Assembly (NCBI GenBank): GCA_959606065.1 | Contig: CAUHHV010000005.1 | Location: 1 to 64,000 of the forward strand | Source: an uncultured Collinsella sp. | GTDB taxonomy: Bacteria; Actinomycetota; Coriobacteriia; Coriobacteriales; Coriobacteriaceae | DNA length: 64,000 nucleotides | Direction of reading: 5' to 3' | In this document: positions 1-8,972 of the stretch, one piece after another | Layout: the number at the start of each line of letters is the position of its first letter | Position numbering within the stretch: the first letter of the stretch is position 1 | Translations under genes and position numbers: made by a program | Notes under the pieces: generated by a model | What the model was told of the DNA's origin: nothing | The model's database searches: none | Seen by the model: the letters and a program-made list of their open reading frames with translations, nothing else

Positions 1-368
1 ATGACATCGTGTGATGTTGAGTAGGTTTGCACGTGGATGCCGGCAATGGATAGGGTGTCACCGGGATCGAACTCCTCGACAGACAGATACGAAAGATTTT
101 CTTTGCTCGAAAGTGTGCCCCTGCTGGCATAGAGGGGGCCGTGCCAGTGCTTGCACCAGACATCGAGACCTTTGATGTGGTCGCTGTGCTCATGAGTGAT
201 GAGAAGAGCCGAGACGTTATCTGCCGAGAGCCCCAGTTCTGCCATGCGCTTTAATGTCTCGCGGCGAGAAAGACCGTCGTCAATCATGATGAGCCCTCGG
301 GGGCCTTCGATGAGCGCGCAGTTGCCTTTTGAGCCGCTGCCAAGGATATGAAGGTGCAGACGAGACAT
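1..368 (-). CDS. MBL-fold metallo-hydrolase (WalJ/YycJ-like), 3' end outside window
   Basis: Reading the minus strand from ATG at 368 gives 122 codons before the window edge, so the C-terminus is missing. The protein opens with a beta strand and GSGSKGN (residues 10-16), typical of the WalJ/YycJ branch of metallo-beta-lactamase-fold hydrolases, followed by the metal-binding HEHSDH (residues 59-64), which fits HxHxDH. Members are predicted metal-dependent hydrolases, some with 5'-3' exonuclease activity; the substrate here cannot be told. It is divergent from tilS with only 48 bases between, so both promoters must sit in or next to that gap. Family assignment is firm, precise activity is not. 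Confidence 0.85.
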   Translation of the reverse strand, partial: MSRLHLHILGSGSKGNCALIEGPRGLIMIDDGLSRRETLKRMAELGLSADNVSALLITHEHSDHIKGLDVWCKHWHGPLYASRGTLSSKENLSYLSVEEFDPGDTLSIAGIHVQTYSTSHDV

Positions 369-416
369 AAGATTCCAAAGGATACAATGGGTGCGAACGA
401 ATAGAGGAGGAAGCAA

Positions 417-1958
417 ATGCCAACGGTATCTCAACATTATGGACACCATGCTGCATCGTGGGCCGATGATAGGGCCCTGGCAACGCGGCAGACGGCTGCC
501 CCCGTGGTGCTCATGGTATCAGGTGGTGCGGACTCGACGGCTTTGCTCCTTATGGCATGCACATCAAAGTTGGATATTCTGGATGGGCGTGGTGTAGCCC
601 CCATCGCGCGCGAGCGACTACACGTGCTGCATGTGAACCATCATCTGCGCGGCGAGGCATCCGATGGCGACGAGGCCTTTGTGCGCGAGCTCTGCGCGAA
701 ATATGGTTTACCGCTGTGCGTGGAGCACGCTTATTTTGATGATGAATCGGGCAATATCGAGGCGGCTGCCCGCGAGGTACGCTATGCCGCGGCACGGAGA
801 TACGTTCGTGAGCTCTGCGCCCAGACGGGCGCACCGCGGACGGCGGCCCGCATCTGTACGGCGCACACCTCGTCGGACCGTGCGGAAACGTTTTTGATGA
901 ATGCGATTAAGGGGTCGGGGCCCGCTGGTCTATCGAGCATCCCACGCCGTCGGAACATCGTGGTACGTCCCTTGCTCGACCTCACGCATGATGAGCTTGT
1001 GAACTATCTGCAGGTGCATGGCCAGCCATGGCGGGAGGATGAGAGCAACGAGGATGTTTCGTACCTGCGCAACTATGTGCGCCATCGAGTGATGCCGGTG
1101 GTGGCGCAGCGCAACGCGAGCGTCTGCAAAACGATTGGCGCCGCCTGCGAGATCTTAGGCGATGAGGACGCGTTTTTGTCTCAGCTTTCGGCACAGGCGT
1201 TTCGAAGCTGCCTGCGTAAGGAGGCGGCGGGCGCGCTGGTGCTCGATGCGCGCCGCCTTGCCGCGGCCGAGGTGGTGATTGCGCGGCGCATGGTGCGACT
1301 GGCAATTAAGCGCATCGACCCCGATGCTCGGCCGGAGATGCGGCATGTGGAGCGCGTGCTCGCCTGCGTTGCCGAGGGTGCGGGCTCGGTCACACTCCCG
1401 GCGGGAATTGATGCGCGCGTGGAGTTTGGAATGCTGGCACTCAAGGCCCCGGTGGCGCGCGAGGGCTTAGTTGCCGACTGGATCTCCGTTCCCGGGCGCC
1501 TGTCGTTGGGGGCGGGGCGTATGCTGGTGGCCGAGCCGATGGCCGTTGAGCCGGGATACGATGTCGTGCGTCGAGCCCGCGAGCTTGTGGCTGCCGGAGA
1601 GGTGGCCGCTATCGTGGATGCGGCGGCCTTGGGCTTTGCCGACCGCGATAGCGATCGGATGCTCGCCGGCTCGTGCGGAGAGATTCCCGCTGAGGCTCGA
1701 TCGGCGCGCTTGTGGGTGGATAACCCTGTGCCGGGGGATGTGATGTGCCCGCTGGGAATGAGTGGTCGAAGCAAGAAAGTGTCCGACCTGCTCAACGAGG
1801 CGCGCATTCCCGTTTCCGAACGCTCTGGCGTGCCCGTGGTAAGAACGGCCCCGGGAGGAGCCGTGGTGTGGGTCGCGGGCGTTCGGGCCGACGAGCGTTT
1901 TAAATGCACGGCCGCAACGCGCGTGGCATATCTGCTCCGCGTAGTCGATGCGGAATAG
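417..1958 (+). CDS. tilS: tRNA(Ile)-lysidine synthase TilS
   Basis: 513 residues. TilS converts the wobble cytidine of the CAU-anticodon tRNA-Ile to lysidine using ATP and lysine, so that the tRNA reads AUA. The N-terminal PP-loop ATPase motif SGGADS is at residues 35-40, followed by the HVNHHLRG segment typical of TilS, and the C-terminal part around PLGMSGRSKKVSDLLNEARI matches the family's tRNA-binding C-terminal domain. A purine-rich Shine-Dalgarno (GAGGAGG) precedes the ATG at 417. It heads tilS-hpt-ftsH, an order common in Gram-positive bacteria, which strongly supports the call. Confidence 0.95.
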   Translation: MPTVSQHYGHHAASWADDRALATRQTAAPVVLMVSGGADSTALLLMACTSKLDILDGRGVAPIARERLHVLHVNHHLRGEASDGDEAFVRELCAKYGLPLCVEHAYFDDESGNIEAAAREVRYAAARRYVRELCAQTGAPRTAARICTAHTSSDRAETFLMNAIKGSGPAGLSSIPRRRNIVVRPLLDLTHDELVNYLQVHGQPWREDESNEDVSYLRNYVRHRVMPVVAQRNASVCKTIGAACEILGDEDAFLSQLSAQAFRSCLRKEAAGALVLDARRLAAAEVVIARRMVRLAIKRIDPDARPEMRHVERVLACVAEGAGSVTLPAGIDARVEFGMLALKAPVAREGLVADWISVPGRLSLGAGRMLVAEPMAVEPGYDVVRRARELVAAGEVAAIVDAAALGFADRDSDRMLAGSCGEIPAEARSARLWVDNPVPGDVMCPLGMSGRSKKVSDLLNEARIPVSERSGVPVVRTAPGGAVVWVAGVRADERFKCTAATRVAYLLRVVDAE

Positions 1959-2105
1959 TGACTTGTGCCTACTATTCTGTGCGACGTTGACGGTATTCCC
2001 GCGCTGATGGCGCACGGGCTGGTAAATATACCCCGTGCGCTGCTAGAATGTGTAGTTCGCGTCCATACGGCGGTGTGTGGGCGATAAGCACAAGAAAGGG
2101 TTGTC

Positions 2106-2654
2106 ATGGCTTCTCAACATCCGGATATCGAGAAGGTTCTGTTTACGCAGGAGGATATCGACGGTATCGTCTCTCGCCTAGGCGAGCAGATTACTCGCGA
2201 CTACGCGGGTAAGGATCTGGTGCTGATTGCGGTCCTGCGCGGCGCCGTGGTCTTTATGGGCGACCTGATGCGTAAGATCGAGCTGCCGACCAACATCGAT
2301 TTCATGGCTGTTTCGAGCTACGGCGACGGTGTGAAGTCCTCGGGTATCGTGCGTATCATTAAGGACCTGGATATCGACATCCGCGGTCGCGACGTGCTGA
2401 TCGTCGAGGACATTCTGGACTCGGGCCTGACGCTCAAGTATCTGATGAAGAACCTCGAGAGCCGCAAGCCCGCTTCTCTGGAGGTCGCCGCCTTCCTGTG
2501 GAAGGACGTTGAGGACCGCGTCTCGGCCATCACGCCCAAGTATGTTGGAACCCATTGCCCCGATGCCTTTGTGGTGGGCTACGGCCTCGACTATGCCGAG
2601 CGCTATCGCAACCTTCCGTATCTGGGCATTTTGAAACCGGAGGTTTATTCGTAA
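2106..2654 (+). CDS. hpt: Hypoxanthine(-guanine) phosphoribosyltransferase
   Basis: 182 residues, the usual length. It salvages hypoxanthine and guanine to IMP and GMP with PRPP in the cytosol. The PRPP-binding loop VLIVEDILDSGLTL is present, as is the flexible loop region around AVSSYGDGVKSSG. AAGAAAGG before the ATG serves as ribosome binding site. The gap to ftsH is a single base (hpt ends at 2654, ftsH starts at 2656), so the two are cotranscribed. The 147-base gap after tilS probably holds a separate promoter. Confidence 0.95.
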   Translation: MASQHPDIEKVLFTQEDIDGIVSRLGEQITRDYAGKDLVLIAVLRGAVVFMGDLMRKIELPTNIDFMAVSSYGDGVKSSGIVRIIKDLDIDIRGRDVLIVEDILDSGLTLKYLMKNLESRKPASLEVAAFLWKDVEDRVSAITPKYVGTHCPDAFVVGYGLDYAERYRNLPYLGILKPEVYS

Positions 2655-2655
2655 G

Positions 2656-4794
2656 ATGCCCGACGACCGTAACGATAACAATTCCCAGACTCCCCGGGAG
2701 CCTAAGATCCCGGGGATGCCCGGAGGCAAGAAGCCTACGCGTACGGGCTGGCTGTATTTTCTTTTGGCTTGCGCGCTTCTGGGCTATGCCTTCTTTAATA
2801 TGGGCTCCGGCTTTGCCAGCTCCAGCAATACCGTTAAGCTCGCGACGAGCGAGATGGTCAGCGCCATCAAGCAGGATCGCGTCGAAGATCTGACCTATAC
2901 GGTTCAAGACGGAAGCGTGACGGGTCATTACTGGAAGACGAAGAAGGACAAGGGCGATACGAGCGAGCTCAAGAGCTTCTCCTCGACCTATGTCGGCTCC
3001 GATTCGCTTGCCGAGCTCATGGCGGAGCACCCCGATACCAAGTACATCGTCAACACCAACGATCCCGATTTTTGGGGCGATTTGGCGATGAGTGTGCTTC
3101 CGACGATCGCCCTTATCGCCATCATGTTCTACTTTATGCGCCAGATGATGGGTGCCAACAACAGGAACATGCAGTTTGGCAAGACCAACGCCAAGACCAA
3201 CGAGGCAACGCGCCCCAAGGTCAAGTTTGAGGATGTTGCCGGTGTGGACGAGGCCGTCGAGGAACTCGAGGAGATTCGCGACTTTTTGAGCGATCCGGAC
3301 CGCTATCGCAAGCTGGGCGCCAAGATCCCGCGTGGCGTGTTGCTGGTTGGCCCTCCGGGTACTGGTAAGACCCTGCTGGCCAAGGCCGTTGCCGGTGAGG
3401 CAGGCGTGCCGTTCTTTAGCATCTCGGGTTCCGACTTTGTCGAGATGTTCGTGGGCGTCGGCGCCAGCCGCGTGCGCGACCTCTTTAAGGAGGCCAAGTC
3501 CCAGGCCCCGTCGATCATCTTCATCGATGAGATCGATGCCGTGGGACGTCAGCGCGGAGCCGGCTTGGGCGGCGGTCACGACGAGCGCGAGCAGACGCTC
3601 AACCAGCTGCTGGTCGAGATGGACGGCTTTGAGGAAAGCGAGTCGGTCATCCTGATCGCTGCGACCAACCGTCCTGACATCCTAGATCCGGCGCTGCTGC
3701 GTCCCGGCCGTTTTGACCGTCAGGTTACGGTCGACCGTCCGGATGTGAAGGGCCGCGAGCAGATCTTGCGCGTGCATGCCGAGAACAAGCCGATGGACGA
3801 GGACGTTAAGTTTGAGAAGCTCGCCCAGATGACCGTTGGCTTTACTGGTGCCGATTTGGCGAACCTGCTCAACGAGTCTGCGCTGCTGGCCGCTCGCCGT
3901 CATCGTTCCGTGATCTCGATGGACGAGGTCGAGGAATCGATGGAGCGCGTGATTGCCGGTCCGCAGCGCAAGGGTCGCGTGATGACCGAGGCCGAGCGCA
4001 CCACGATTGCCTACCACGAGAGCGGTCACGCCCTGGTGGGCCACATCCTGGAGCACTCCGATCCAGTCCACAAGATCTCGATCGTCAGCCGCGGTCAGGC
4101 CCTGGGCTACACGCTGCAGCTTCCGCAGGAGGACCACTTCCTCAAGACCAAGAACGAGATGCTCGACGAGCTTGCCGTGTTCTTGGGCGGTCGCGTTGCC
4201 GAGGAGCTCATGTGCGACGACATCACGTCGGGCGCGAGCAATGACCTGGAGCGCGCGACCAAGATGGCGCGCGAGATGGTTACGCGTTTGGGCATGAGCG
4301 AGGAACTGGGCACGCAAGTGTTTGGCGAGGCGCAGCATCAGGTGTTCCTGGGTCGCGACTATGCCGATCACCAGGATTACTCCGAGGAGACGGCGCGCCG
4401 CATCGATATCGAGGTTCAGCGCATTATGCGTGAGGCCCATCGCCGTGCGGCCGAGATTTTGGATGCCCGTCGCGATCAGCTCGATCTGATGGCCAAGGTG
4501 CTGCTTGAGCGCGAGACCGTCGAAGGCGACGCCGTGAACGCCCTGCTTGACAACGAGTGGGATGCTTACCTTGAGCGCGAGGGCGATATCCTGGCGGCCA
4601 AGGAGGAGCGCAATGCCAAGGCGGCCGGCATGCCGACCAAAAAGCGCGCGCCTCGCATGAGTGAGGAGGAGCTTGCGGCCGATGCCGCGGCGTTTGCGCA
4701 GGCGGCCATGCAGGAGGATGCCGAAGCCACATCCGACGATGCCGGCGATGACCATGTCGTCAACGCTGGCGGCAACACCGACGCCGACAAATAG
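2656..4794 (+). CDS. ftsH: ATP-dependent zinc metalloprotease FtsH
   Basis: 712 residues. A membrane-anchored AAA+ protease that degrades misfolded membrane proteins and short-lived regulators. Two N-terminal transmembrane segments (about residues 29-50 and 138-160) flank an extracytoplasmic region. The AAA+ domain has Walker A GPPGTGKT (232-239), Walker B IIFIDEIDAVG and the SRH arginines; the zinc site is HESGH (454-458). The C-terminal tail after about residue 650 is acidic and Ala-rich and looks poorly conserved. It overlaps nothing, follows hpt by one base and ends just before a strong terminator. Confidence 0.97.
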   Translation: MPDDRNDNNSQTPREPKIPGMPGGKKPTRTGWLYFLLACALLGYAFFNMGSGFASSSNTVKLATSEMVSAIKQDRVEDLTYTVQDGSVTGHYWKTKKDKGDTSELKSFSSTYVGSDSLAELMAEHPDTKYIVNTNDPDFWGDLAMSVLPTIALIAIMFYFMRQMMGANNRNMQFGKTNAKTNEATRPKVKFEDVAGVDEAVEELEEIRDFLSDPDRYRKLGAKIPRGVLLVGPPGTGKTLLAKAVAGEAGVPFFSISGSDFVEMFVGVGASRVRDLFKEAKSQAPSIIFIDEIDAVGRQRGAGLGGGHDEREQTLNQLLVEMDGFEESESVILIAATNRPDILDPALLRPGRFDRQVTVDRPDVKGREQILRVHAENKPMDEDVKFEKLAQMTVGFTGADLANLLNESALLAARRHRSVISMDEVEESMERVIAGPQRKGRVMTEAERTTIAYHESGHALVGHILEHSDPVHKISIVSRGQALGYTLQLPQEDHFLKTKNEMLDELAVFLGGRVAEELMCDDITSGASNDLERATKMAREMVTRLGMSEELGTQVFGEAQHQVFLGRDYADHQDYSEETARRIDIEVQRIMREAHRRAAEILDARRDQLDLMAKVLLERETVEGDAVNALLDNEWDAYLEREGDILAAKEERNAKAAGMPTKKRAPRMSEEELAADAAAFAQAAMQEDAEATSDDAGDDHVVNAGGNTDADK

Positions 4795-4806
4795 TTCTTG
4801 TAGCGA

Positions 4807-4842
4807 AAGCCTCCGCGGGGAAACCTGCGGAGGCTTTTCTTT
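4807..4842 (+). terminator. Rho-independent terminator after ftsH
   Basis: AAGCCTCCGC and GCGGAGGCTT pair perfectly around a 10-base loop and are followed by TTTTCTTTT. It ends the tilS-hpt-ftsH unit. Confidence 0.9.
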
Positions 4843-4851
4843 TAAGCGATA

Positions 4852-4913
4852 TGTTGATTGGGGACAGACTTAAATGAGCGTTTTCACGCATTTAAGTCTG
4901 TCCCCAATCAACA
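4852..4913. repeat. 25-bp perfect inverted repeat with GGGGACAG core
   Basis: Two 25-base arms (4852-4876 and 4889-4913) are exact reverse complements around a 12-base loop. The arms contain GGGGACAGACTTAAATG. There is no T-run and the terminator for ftsH lies just upstream, so this is not the terminator. It resembles the REP-like palindromes with a GGGACAG word seen elsewhere in the window (for instance near 26530 and 26595). An ATG in the left arm is in frame with the next gene but lies inside the hairpin and is unlikely to be used. Confidence 0.7.
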
Positions 4914-4923
4914 TTGCTGCGGC

Positions 4924-4941
4924 ACTTTGCTCAGCTAAAGC
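4924..4941 (+). promoter_or_regulatory. Palindromic operator-like motif next to a -10 box
   Basis: ACTTTGCTCAGCTAAAGC is a near-palindrome (CTTT/AAAG arms) followed at once by GTACAAT, a good -10 box. Very similar words lie upstream of the amino-acid ABC importer (8973-8990) and ilvE (40323-40340), which suggests a shared regulator of amino-acid genes. Confidence 0.4.
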
Positions 4942-4972
4942 GTACAATAGCGCCTATGTGAAAGGGGAACAG

Positions 4973-6157
4973 ATGATCAACGAAACCATGTATGCTCGCG
5001 GTGCGGAAAGCTCCATCATCCGTGAGATCTTTAGCTATGGCCTTGAACGCAAGGCGCAGATCGGTGCGGAGAACGTATTCGATTTTTCGTTGGGCAACCC
5101 GAGTGTTCCGGCGCCCGCTGCTGTGGCTGAGTCCATTAAGAAGGCATTGGAGCTGCCGAGCGACCAGCTGCATGGATACACGCCTGCACCGGGTCTGCCG
5201 CAGTGCCGTACCGCCGTGGCCGAGTCGCTCAACCGCCGTTTTGGCACGAGCTATGAGGGCAAGGACGTCTTTATGACGGTGGGTGCGGCGGCTTCGCTCA
5301 CCTGCACGCTCAACGCGATTACCAATCCGGGCGACGAGGTCATCGTTATCGCTCCGTACTTCCCGGAGTATCGCGTGTGGATCGAGAAAGCTGGTTGCAC
5401 GTGCGTCGAGGCGCTCGCCGATGAAGATACGTTCCAGCTGAGCGTGGATAACGTGCTCAAGGCGATTACCGATAAGACCGCTGCCGTCATTATCGACTCA
5501 CCCAACAACCCGACCGGTGCCGTATATACACGCGACACGCTGACGCGACTGGCCAATGTTCTGCGCGAGGCCAACGCTCAGCGCGATTCCGAGAATCCGA
5601 TTATGCTCATCTCTGATGAGCCGTATCGCGAGATTGTCTATGGCGCCGAGGTGCCTTGGGTGCCTTCGATCTACGAGCACACCATCGTGTGCTACTCGTA
5701 TTCCAAGTCGCTTTCGCTACCGGGCGAGCGCGTCGGGTGGATCCTGGTTCCCAATACGAATCCTCAGGCAGCTCGTCTAATGCCCGCCGCTGCCGGTGCC
5801 GCCCGTACGCTGGGCTTCGTGTGTGCACCGGCCCTCTTCCAGCGTGTAATCATCGACTGCATTGATGAACCGAGCGATGTCGAGGCCTATGCGCGCAACC
5901 GCACCGCGCTTACCGATGCACTAGCGGAGTACGGCTACACCTATGTTGAGCCGGATGGCGCGTTCTACCTATGGGTGAAAGCGCTGGAGTCCGATGCGAA
6001 TGCGTTCTGTGAGCGCGCGAAGAAGTATGAGCTGCTCGCGGTGCCTTCGGATAGCTTTGGCATGCCGGGCTGGTTCCGCCTGGGCTACTGCGTGAGTTAC
6101 GAGACGATTATCAATTCGCTACCCGCTTGGAAACAGTTGGCAGACGAGTATCGTTAA
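4973..6157 (+). CDS. Class I/II pyridoxal-phosphate aminotransferase
   Basis: 394 residues from ATG at 4973, chosen because AAAGGGGAAC lies 6-10 bases upstream and the earlier in-frame ATG falls in a palindrome. Fold type I aminotransferase: the PLP lysine is K245 in SYSKSLSLPGERVG, and SPNNPTGAVY and the C-terminal arginine region WFRLGYC match the aspartate/tyrosine aminotransferase group. The amino donor cannot be told from sequence; aspartate, aromatic or alanine-type activities are all possible. The upstream motif it shares with an amino-acid importer and with ilvE argues for a role in amino-acid metabolism. Confidence 0.88.
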   Translation: MINETMYARGAESSIIREIFSYGLERKAQIGAENVFDFSLGNPSVPAPAAVAESIKKALELPSDQLHGYTPAPGLPQCRTAVAESLNRRFGTSYEGKDVFMTVGAAASLTCTLNAITNPGDEVIVIAPYFPEYRVWIEKAGCTCVEALADEDTFQLSVDNVLKAITDKTAAVIIDSPNNPTGAVYTRDTLTRLANVLREANAQRDSENPIMLISDEPYREIVYGAEVPWVPSIYEHTIVCYSYSKSLSLPGERVGWILVPNTNPQAARLMPAAAGAARTLGFVCAPALFQRVIIDCIDEPSDVEAYARNRTALTDALAEYGYTYVEPDGAFYLWVKALESDANAFCERAKKYELLAVPSDSFGMPGWFRLGYCVSYETIINSLPAWKQLADEYR

Positions 6158-6322
6158 AAGTAAAGCGCTCTGCCTGTAATGTTTTACGTGAAACGGGGTT
6201 TGGTGTTAAGCCGAACCCTGTTGTCGTGTACGTTGTGTCGTTGGGATGGAGTGGTTTTACGACTATTGAAGGCTATGCGTACAATGAATATACGCGACGG
6301 CCATGCCGGATAAGGAGATCCG

Positions 6323-7144
6323 ATGCCCTACCTGCTTTCTTGTGATATCCATACCCATACGATGTTCTCTGCGCATGCATATTCGACCATTGAGGAGAAT
6401 GTGTACTGGGCGGCAGAGCGTGGCCTGCAGGTGCTCGGATCTGCCGACCATCTGAGCTCTATGGTTTCGCCTTGCCCCAATGACCTGCGTAGTTACCAGT
6501 TCTTTATCAATCAGGATATCTGGCCGCGCATTTGGAGCGGCGTACTGGTGCTGCGTGGTGCCGAGGCCGATATCGTTTCGCTGGACGGAAGCCTGTTTGG
6601 CGAGGACACTCCTGTCACGCTCGATATTGCCGGCGATTCGTACGGCCGTCAGCATTCACTGTTCGATTTGGTTACGCGTAATTTGGATTATTTGGTTGCA
6701 AGCGTGCATAATCCGCAGATTGCTGAGGGTGCGACGCTGGCCCAGACGACCGGGATGTATATCAATGCCCTGGAGCACCCCAAGGTGTTCATGCTGGGCC
6801 ACACGGGGCGTTCGGGCGTGCCGTTCGATATCGACGAGGTGCTGCTGGCAGCTAAGGCCAAGCACAAGATTATCGAGATCAACAACCATAGTCTTGAACG
6901 CGGTGTCGACACTGAGCATTGGGCTGTATGCCGCAAGATCGCCGAGCGCTGCGCCGAACTGGGCGTGGGCATTGGCGTGTCGACCGATGCCCACATTGGC
7001 ATGGCCATTGGCAAGCTCGATCACGCGCGCAAGATGCTCGACGAGATTCACTTCCCGCTGGATTTGATCGTGACGCGCGACCGCGAGACGCTGCTGTGCG
7101 AGATGGCGGCAGCCGGCGTGTGCAATCTGCGCAATGGGATGTAG
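6323..7144 (+). CDS. PHP-domain phosphatase/hydrolase (YcdX-like)
   Basis: 273 residues. The protein starts almost at once with the PHP signature CDIHTHTMFSAHA (H10, H12) and continues with GSADH, an SVHNPQ segment, LGHTGR and the final STDAHIG motif; together these supply the His/Asp ligands of the trinuclear metal site. The family includes histidinol phosphatase HisK and the E. coli YcdX phosphatase; no his genes are nearby, so a general phosphatase is the safer name. AAGGAG precedes the start. It stands alone between two hairpins. Confidence 0.82.
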   Translation: MPYLLSCDIHTHTMFSAHAYSTIEENVYWAAERGLQVLGSADHLSSMVSPCPNDLRSYQFFINQDIWPRIWSGVLVLRGAEADIVSLDGSLFGEDTPVTLDIAGDSYGRQHSLFDLVTRNLDYLVASVHNPQIAEGATLAQTTGMYINALEHPKVFMLGHTGRSGVPFDIDEVLLAAKAKHKIIEINNHSLERGVDTEHWAVCRKIAERCAELGVGIGVSTDAHIGMAIGKLDHARKMLDEIHFPLDLIVTRDRETLLCEMAAAGVCNLRNGM

Positions 7145-7164
7145 CGGAGTTTATAAACCAAGCG

Positions 7165-7199
7165 AAGGGGGCGGCCCAGACGGGTCGCCCCCTTTCTTG
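7165..7199 (+). terminator. Terminator after the PHP gene
   Basis: GGGGGCGGCCC and GGGTCGCCCCC form a long GC stem with a 4-base loop, followed by TTTCTTGT. Confidence 0.85.
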
Positions 7200-7222
7200 T
7201 CCCAAAAATCTACTGAGGTTGG

Positions 7223-8671
7223 TTAGCGGCGTTCGAGGACCGCTACGGTTTCGGTGTGGTCGGTGTGAGGGAACATGTCGACGGGCGTGATCTTGAGCAG
7301 GCGATAGCCTCCGTCGAGGAGCTGATGCAGGTCGCGCTCTTGAGTTACGGGGTTGCAGCTGATATAGGTGATGCGGCGCGGCTTAAGCGCGCAGGCAGCT
7401 TCGAGGAACTCGGGCGTGGAGCCGGCGCGCGGCGGATCGATGGAAAGGACATCGACTCGCTCGTTGTTGTCGGCGGCATCTAGGATGTAGTCGGTGGCAT
7501 CGTCGGCCATAAACCAAGCGCTGCGGGTGAGGCCGTTGAGCTCGGCATTACGACGTGCGTCGGCAATGCCGGCGTGGTTACGCTCCACGCCAAGCAGCAT
7601 AATGCCGACGCCCTTGTCCTGGGCGGCTTTGGCTGCGCACAGGCCGATAGTTCCGCTACCGCAATAGGCATCCATGAGTACGTCGCCCTGCTGCAGGTCC
7701 ATGCCGTCAATCGCGAGCTGATAGAGCAGCTCGGTCTGCTGCGGGTTGGTCTGGTAGAACGCGGTGGGGGAGATATCGAATTCGCAGCCGAGCAGCTGGT
7801 CGCGCATGCACTCGGCGCCATATACAATGCGGGTTTCCTCGCCGAGGATGGCGTTGCCGGGACGTCCGTTGATGTTTTGGGCGACGGTGACGATGTGCGG
7901 ATTGAGTGCGGCGACAGCCTCAAAGAACTCCTGCGCATGCGGCAAGTCGCGCTGAGCGGTCACGAGCGTGACCATGACCTGGTCGGTACGCCAACCGCAG
8001 CGGACGACGGCATAGCGAAGCAAGCCAAGATGCTTGTCCTCATTAAAGGCGGGAATATGCAGCCGCTCAGCTTCGCGTGCGATGCCGTTGAGAATCTGAC
8101 GGGCGCCCGGTGCCTCGACGGGGCATTCGGGTACGGCAACGATCTTGTGCGTGCCGCGCTCAAAGAAACCGCAACGGACGGCGCCCTCCTTACCGGGAGC
8201 AAAGGGAGTGGCAGCCTTATGACGAAAGCCACGCGGCGCAGGATATTTGCCCGGGTCGCCCAGGGTGACACCCATGCCACGAATAGGATCTACAGCAATG
8301 CCCTCACGCTCACAAAGCGAAGCAAAAAGCTCCTCCATAGCAGCCTGCTTGGCGGCGAGCTGCTTCTTATAAGGACGATTGAGCGCCGTACATCCACCGC
8401 AAGCTTTCATGATGGAACAAGGAGACTTGGGATCAACGGCCTTGCGCGCAGACGAAACCTGATCTTTATGCGAGCGCTTGGAGCGAGTCTGAGATGCCTT
8501 GACCTCGCTCCGACGAGAGTCAGAACGCTTGGTCTTAGCCCTGTTCTTGGTCGATTTGCTTTTTGCAGCTTTAGAAGACTTGGATTTCGTAGAAGATTTC
8601 TCCTCCTTCGACCCCTCAGCCGCCTCGATCAAAGCACGACGAGCCTTACGCTCCGCACGAGATCCTGCCAT
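7223..8671 (-). CDS. 23S rRNA (uracil-5-)-methyltransferase RlmD/RumA family
   Basis: 482 residues from ATG at 8671 (GGAG 7-10 bases upstream on the minus strand). SAM-dependent m5U methyltransferase of 23S rRNA. C85, C91 and C94 in CSIMKACGGC, with a later PEC cysteine, form the Fe-S cluster site; DAYCGSGTIGL is the SAM motif, SIDPPRAG and SCNPVTQERDL hold the catalytic residues. Residues 20-80 are an unusual Lys/Ser/Arg-rich, low-complexity extension that replaces a normal TRAM domain and may bind RNA. RumA versus the closely related RlmCD cannot be decided by eye. It is divergent from the amino-acid importer. Confidence 0.88.
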   Translation of the reverse strand: MAGSRAERKARRALIEAAEGSKEEKSSTKSKSSKAAKSKSTKNRAKTKRSDSRRSEVKASQTRSKRSHKDQVSSARKAVDPKSPCSIMKACGGCTALNRPYKKQLAAKQAAMEELFASLCEREGIAVDPIRGMGVTLGDPGKYPAPRGFRHKAATPFAPGKEGAVRCGFFERGTHKIVAVPECPVEAPGARQILNGIAREAERLHIPAFNEDKHLGLLRYAVVRCGWRTDQVMVTLVTAQRDLPHAQEFFEAVAALNPHIVTVAQNINGRPGNAILGEETRIVYGAECMRDQLLGCEFDISPTAFYQTNPQQTELLYQLAIDGMDLQQGDVLMDAYCGSGTIGLCAAKAAQDKGVGIMLLGVERNHAGIADARRNAELNGLTRSAWFMADDATDYILDAADNNERVDVLSIDPPRAGSTPEFLEAACALKPRRITYISCNPVTQERDLHQLLDGGYRLLKITPVDMFPHTDHTETVAVLERR

Positions 8672-8778
8672 CAATAACTCCACTAATTCATGAATTAAAG
8701 CTGCAAGTATTGTACCGTGCCAAGCCAGCAGACGATATACAAGCGGTTTAATCGTGTCGGTGATAAGCCCAACGACGG

Positions 8779-8917
8779 TTGCCCGCCGCGTGAGGGGTGT
8801 GGGGGTTAAGTTTATCGCGAGTTCCGCACGAACAGGAGGCCACTTAATGTGGCCTCCGTCGTGAGCAGGACTGTAGAGCAGGAAACTTAACCCCCACACC
8901 CCTCACGCGGCGGGCAA
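8779..8917. ncRNA. Structured element, copy 1 (35-bp outer stem, conserved core)
   Basis: Arms 8779-8813 and 8883-8917 are exact reverse complements (35 bp). Between them lie ATCGCGAGTTCCGCACGA, an inner hairpin GGAGGCCAC-TTAAT-GTGGCCTCC (8835-8857) and GAGCAGGACTGTAGAGCAGG. A second copy at 60736-60866 keeps this core almost unchanged but has a wholly different, still self-complementary outer stem. That pattern fits a structured RNA or a palindromic mobile element. It lies between two divergent genes, so a terminator role is unlikely. Strand of function is unknown. Confidence 0.6.
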
Positions 8918-8972
8918 ACTCGCCTTGTGCTCTATCACGCTAAAGTGTATGATGCTGAACGTTACACGATTC

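Noticed and set aside
4874..4972. Upstream in-frame start of the aminotransferase at 4874
   Set aside because: It lies inside the arm of a perfect palindrome and has no ribosome site; AAAGGGGAAC supports 4973.
8672..8899. N-terminal extension of the rRNA methyltransferase to 8899
   Set aside because: The extension would be encoded by the palindromic element and includes no family sequence; GGAG supports ATG 8671.
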